Assembly (NCBI GenBank): GCA_965213575.1
Contig: CBDBZN010000028.1
Span: 1 to 64,000, forward strand
Reading direction: 5' to 3'
DNA length: 64,000 nt
Origin: JAUHXS01 sp965213575
GTDB taxonomy: Bacteria; Bacteroidota; Bacteroidia; Chitinophagales; JAUHXS01
The position numbers were made by a program, and so were the translations under genes. Positions 61,962-64,000 of the stretch are shown here, in pieces (within the stretch, counting starts at the first letter, position 1; each line of letters opens with the position of its first letter). Below the pieces are notes generated by a model, which was not told where the DNA came from, ran no database searches, and saw nothing but the letters and a program-made list of their open reading frames with translations.

Positions 61962-64000
61962 CTATTTTCCTTCAATAATGTTTTTTACACGCAAAAGAGA
62001 TTGCTGATTGTTTTCTGTGTTGATGGCATTTCTGATGTTTAATTTTTCCCGCGTGGTTAAATGCCAACTTAAAGACACTTCTTGCGTCATATTTTGAGGC
62101 ACATATTCAAATCTTACAACATCGATAGGCTTATTTGACCATGATGCAGCATAGGTGATAATATTATCGTGATAATAATCTTGAAATTCAGTCCAATTAG
62201 TATAGAAATTTCCTATCGGATTAAATATTTTATCGGTAATACTCGGGCGTTGCTTTCCTTTAATGTCTTTAACTTTAGGCGTGTCTCTTATTTGAATGAT
62301 TACTACTCCACTGGTATTTTTATTGATCCAATCTCTAAAAACATGCAAAAACCGAATGGTTGTTTCATTGCCAAAATTATCTCTCATACCTGCATCCATT
62401 ACTTGCATGGCCGGCTCAGTAGGCAGGGCAATCGTAGGAGTAATATAGGGAAATGAAGCATTCATTCTTAAGGCGGTAATAAATTTTAAATTATCAGCAC
62501 CATATCCTTTAAAAAAAGAGCCGAAATCAATCGCATCTACTTCTACGTTGGCATCTAAATTATGAGGTTTAACGGGCCTGGTCATATAGGAAACCGGTTG
62601 AGCAGACATATATAAGCGTTGGCCGTTATTAATAATGGTAGCACTCAACATCGCCATGGGAATAATTGCTTCTCTCTCCGGAATTGTATAGTCGATAAGC
62701 TTTTTATTCATTACATGATTTGTATTTTCGCTAATGATCTTTTCAAAAATATACCCCCTATCTTTAGAGTATCTTTGATTATCAACTCTATATGCCTGCC
62801 AAGGAATAAAAAAATCATTTACAATAAAAGTAAAGCATAAAGGGTTTAAAATATCTTTTGAAATATTGTAAAATGCATTATCTACATTTTTTTCAAGCCC
62901 CATTTTTTTTCTTAAAAATAATTCTCTGTAATACGTAGCTCCAATCATTCCTGCAGAAGCACCACTCATAAGCGTAGTATGATCTAAGAATTCGCCACCC
63001 ATCATGCTATCTAAATGCTCTATAACATTAACAGTCCATGTAGCAGCACGAGATCCACCGCCACTTGCATTGAGTAAGACCATTTTAGGCTTAGTATAGC
63101 CTTTAGCTGCCATCTTAGCTTTCCAGTTATCTAAAATTTGAATAGTAGCCAGCATGTCTTGATCGATATGCTTAGAGGAACTTTCTTGTTGTAATTGCTC
63201 TATCGAATATTCTTTTTTTTCTGTGTATTTTAAGCCTGCCGCCTGACTAACATAATCAAGTACATTGTATTTAATTAAATAATTAATTAATAAGAAAAGT
63301 GCTATAAACCCAAGGGTACGCCACCCTCTCATCCAGAAACTAAATGCACCTAAAACCATTATCAAAATGGATAGAAGTAAAAAAACACTGGCACCGGCCG
63401 GAATTCTAAAAACAGGATAGTCAATTAATAACCCCAGAGAGAGAAGAATACCTAATCCTATAGCTTGTATGATTACTGCGTTAACATGATGCTGACGAAA
63501 AACTACCCGTAGCATATTCGATTCATAATGAGAAACACCTCTTACAATCCGACTTCGAAAGGGGGTAGCAAGAAAAAAATCTACTCGCCAATACTTTTCA
63601 AAATTATCAACATCTTCTATTTCAACTTTAGGTTCATCTTTTTCAAAATCTTCCCTTTTAAGGCCAAAAATTTTAAAAATATCTTTATTAGTATTAAAAA
63701 AATAAATCAAAGAAAGTATGACGATTAGCGCAGTACCTAATAGAAAAAAGCCGAGCTCTAAAAATATTTGAGTGTTTAGCTGAAACTCAGCTTCTTCTTG
63801 GAAGTTAAGTATTCTAATGATGTAAGTAATGACAAAAAGTAATGGCAATAATGCATTATTAAGACAATACTTTGTGAAAGGACGATTTAAAGTTGCCAAA
63901 AAGGGGAATCGGAAGCTATTTAATATGTAATGGGTAACATTCCAAGTCATTACGAATCCACCAAAGGCAAAACCCAAAATGAAAAAGCTCCATCCTCCTA
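61962..64000 (-). CDS. Membrane-anchored patatin-like phospholipase, 5' end outside window
   Basis: The frame remains open through the right edge (residues GGWSFFI precede the first possible start, TTG at 63977), so the gene is truncated here. Numbering from 63977, about five membrane helices occupy residues 1-240. A patatin domain follows with the oxyanion motif SGGGSR (306-310), the nucleophile Ser341 in SGASAG, NASFP, and the catalytic Asp528 in MDAGMRDNFG. It is predicted to be a lipid acyl hydrolase at the membrane, with substrate unknown. The C-terminal 120 residues form a family-typical extension. Confidence 0.82.
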   Translation of the reverse strand, partial: GGWSFFILGFAFGGFVMTWNVTHYILNSFRFPFLATLNRPFTKYCLNNALLPLLFVITYIIRILNFQEEAEFQLNTQIFLELGFFLLGTALIVILSLIYFFNTNKDIFKIFGLKREDFEKDEPKVEIEDVDNFEKYWRVDFFLATPFRSRIVRGVSHYESNMLRVVFRQHHVNAVIIQAIGLGILLSLGLLIDYPVFRIPAGASVFLLLSILIMVLGAFSFWMRGWRTLGFIALFLLINYLIKYNVLDYVSQAAGLKYTEKKEYSIEQLQQESSSKHIDQDMLATIQILDNWKAKMAAKGYTKPKMVLLNASGGGSRAATWTVNVIEHLDSMMGGEFLDHTTLMSGASAGMIGATYYRELFLRKKMGLEKNVDNAFYNISKDILNPLCFTFIVNDFFIPWQAYRVDNQRYSKDRGYIFEKIISENTNHVMNKKLIDYTIPEREAIIPMAMLSATIINNGQRLYMSAQPVSYMTRPVKPHNLDANVEVDAIDFGSFFKGYGADNLKFITALRMNASFPYITPTIALPTEPAMQVMDAGMRDNFGNETTIRFLHVFRDWINKNTSGVVIIQIRDTPKVKDIKGKQRPSITDKIFNPIGNFYTNWTEFQDYYHDNIITYAASWSNKPIDVVRFEYVPQNMTQEVSLSWHLTTREKLNIRNAINTENNQQSLLRVKNIIEGK

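Noticed and set aside
1..64000. CRISPR arrays, rRNA, tRNA, transposase or phage genes
   Set aside because: I looked through the gaps and coding regions and saw no regularly spaced repeats, cloverleaf-like sequences, or such proteins.

Overview
The window is AT-rich DNA (roughly one third G+C by eye) from a member of the Bacteroidota. Signs are type IX secretion (T9SS) sorting tails and gliding-motility-associated C-terminal domains, TAnnTTTG-type promoter elements, SPII lipoproteins with short 'SCKK' lipoboxes, Omp28, DUF6029 and SBBP families, and a typical ExbB-ORF-ExbD-ExbD operon. A heme A synthase suggests an aerobically respiring cell. The lineage could be Saprospiria, Chitinophagia or similar; I cannot fix it further. 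No rRNA, tRNA, CRISPR array, prophage or transposase gene was seen.

Layout. 0-4.2 kb: a beta-oxidation pair (FadN-like multifunctional enzyme and thiolase) around a small secreted protein. 4.2-6.3 kb, minus strand: a three-gene arsenosugar-type operon (peroxidase-like protein, radical SAM ArsS, glycosyltransferase). 6.4-7.5 kb: rpsT and radC. 7.6-13.6 kb: exported proteins (two Omp28-type lipoproteins, one frameshifted; a T9SS protein; a TlpA-like thioredoxin; a DUF6029 barrel). 13.6-20.1 kb: a TPR/SpoIIE phosphatase, glyA and gcvP. 21-23.4 kb: an arsenic operon (arsR, arsM, thioredoxin-type arsC, alpha/beta hydrolase) behind a perfect 22-bp palindrome. 23.5-42 kb: mostly housekeeping and envelope genes (MATE pump, L,D-transpeptidase, rsgA, GGGP synthase, class II ribonucleotide reductase, CLC channel, ctaA, tandem SpoIIAA-like protein, hflX, ExbB/ExbD operon, beta-helix lipoprotein, DJ-1/PfpI protein). 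42-57.7 kb: an accessory island of five large exported surface proteins on the minus strand, alternating with three paralogous about 490-residue cytoplasmic helical proteins on the plus strand. 57.7-64 kb: TIGR02757 protein, a Met/Cys trans-sulfuration enzyme, hisS, a TrpF-like protein lacking the catalytic Cys, and a membrane patatin-like protein cut by the window end.

How the parts fit. The two arsenic loci together could take arsenate to arsenite (ArsC), methylate it (ArsM), and turn dimethylarsenite into arsenosugar precursors (ArsS plus partners); no dedicated arsenite efflux gene is visible. The 42-57.7 kb island is the best candidate for an undescribed system. Each copy of an unnamed protein family is transcribed divergently from a T9SS-substrate gene, and the 3' end of one unit, including non-coding DNA and the sorting tail, has been copied into the next.

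Two further themes run through the window. A miniature dispersed repeat with imperfect terminal inverted repeats sits in three convergent intergenic gaps (about 9.9, 20.2 and 61.2 kb) and supplies the stop codon of two genes. Three genes carry apparent single-base frameshifts, two of them in an identical AAAAAACG context.
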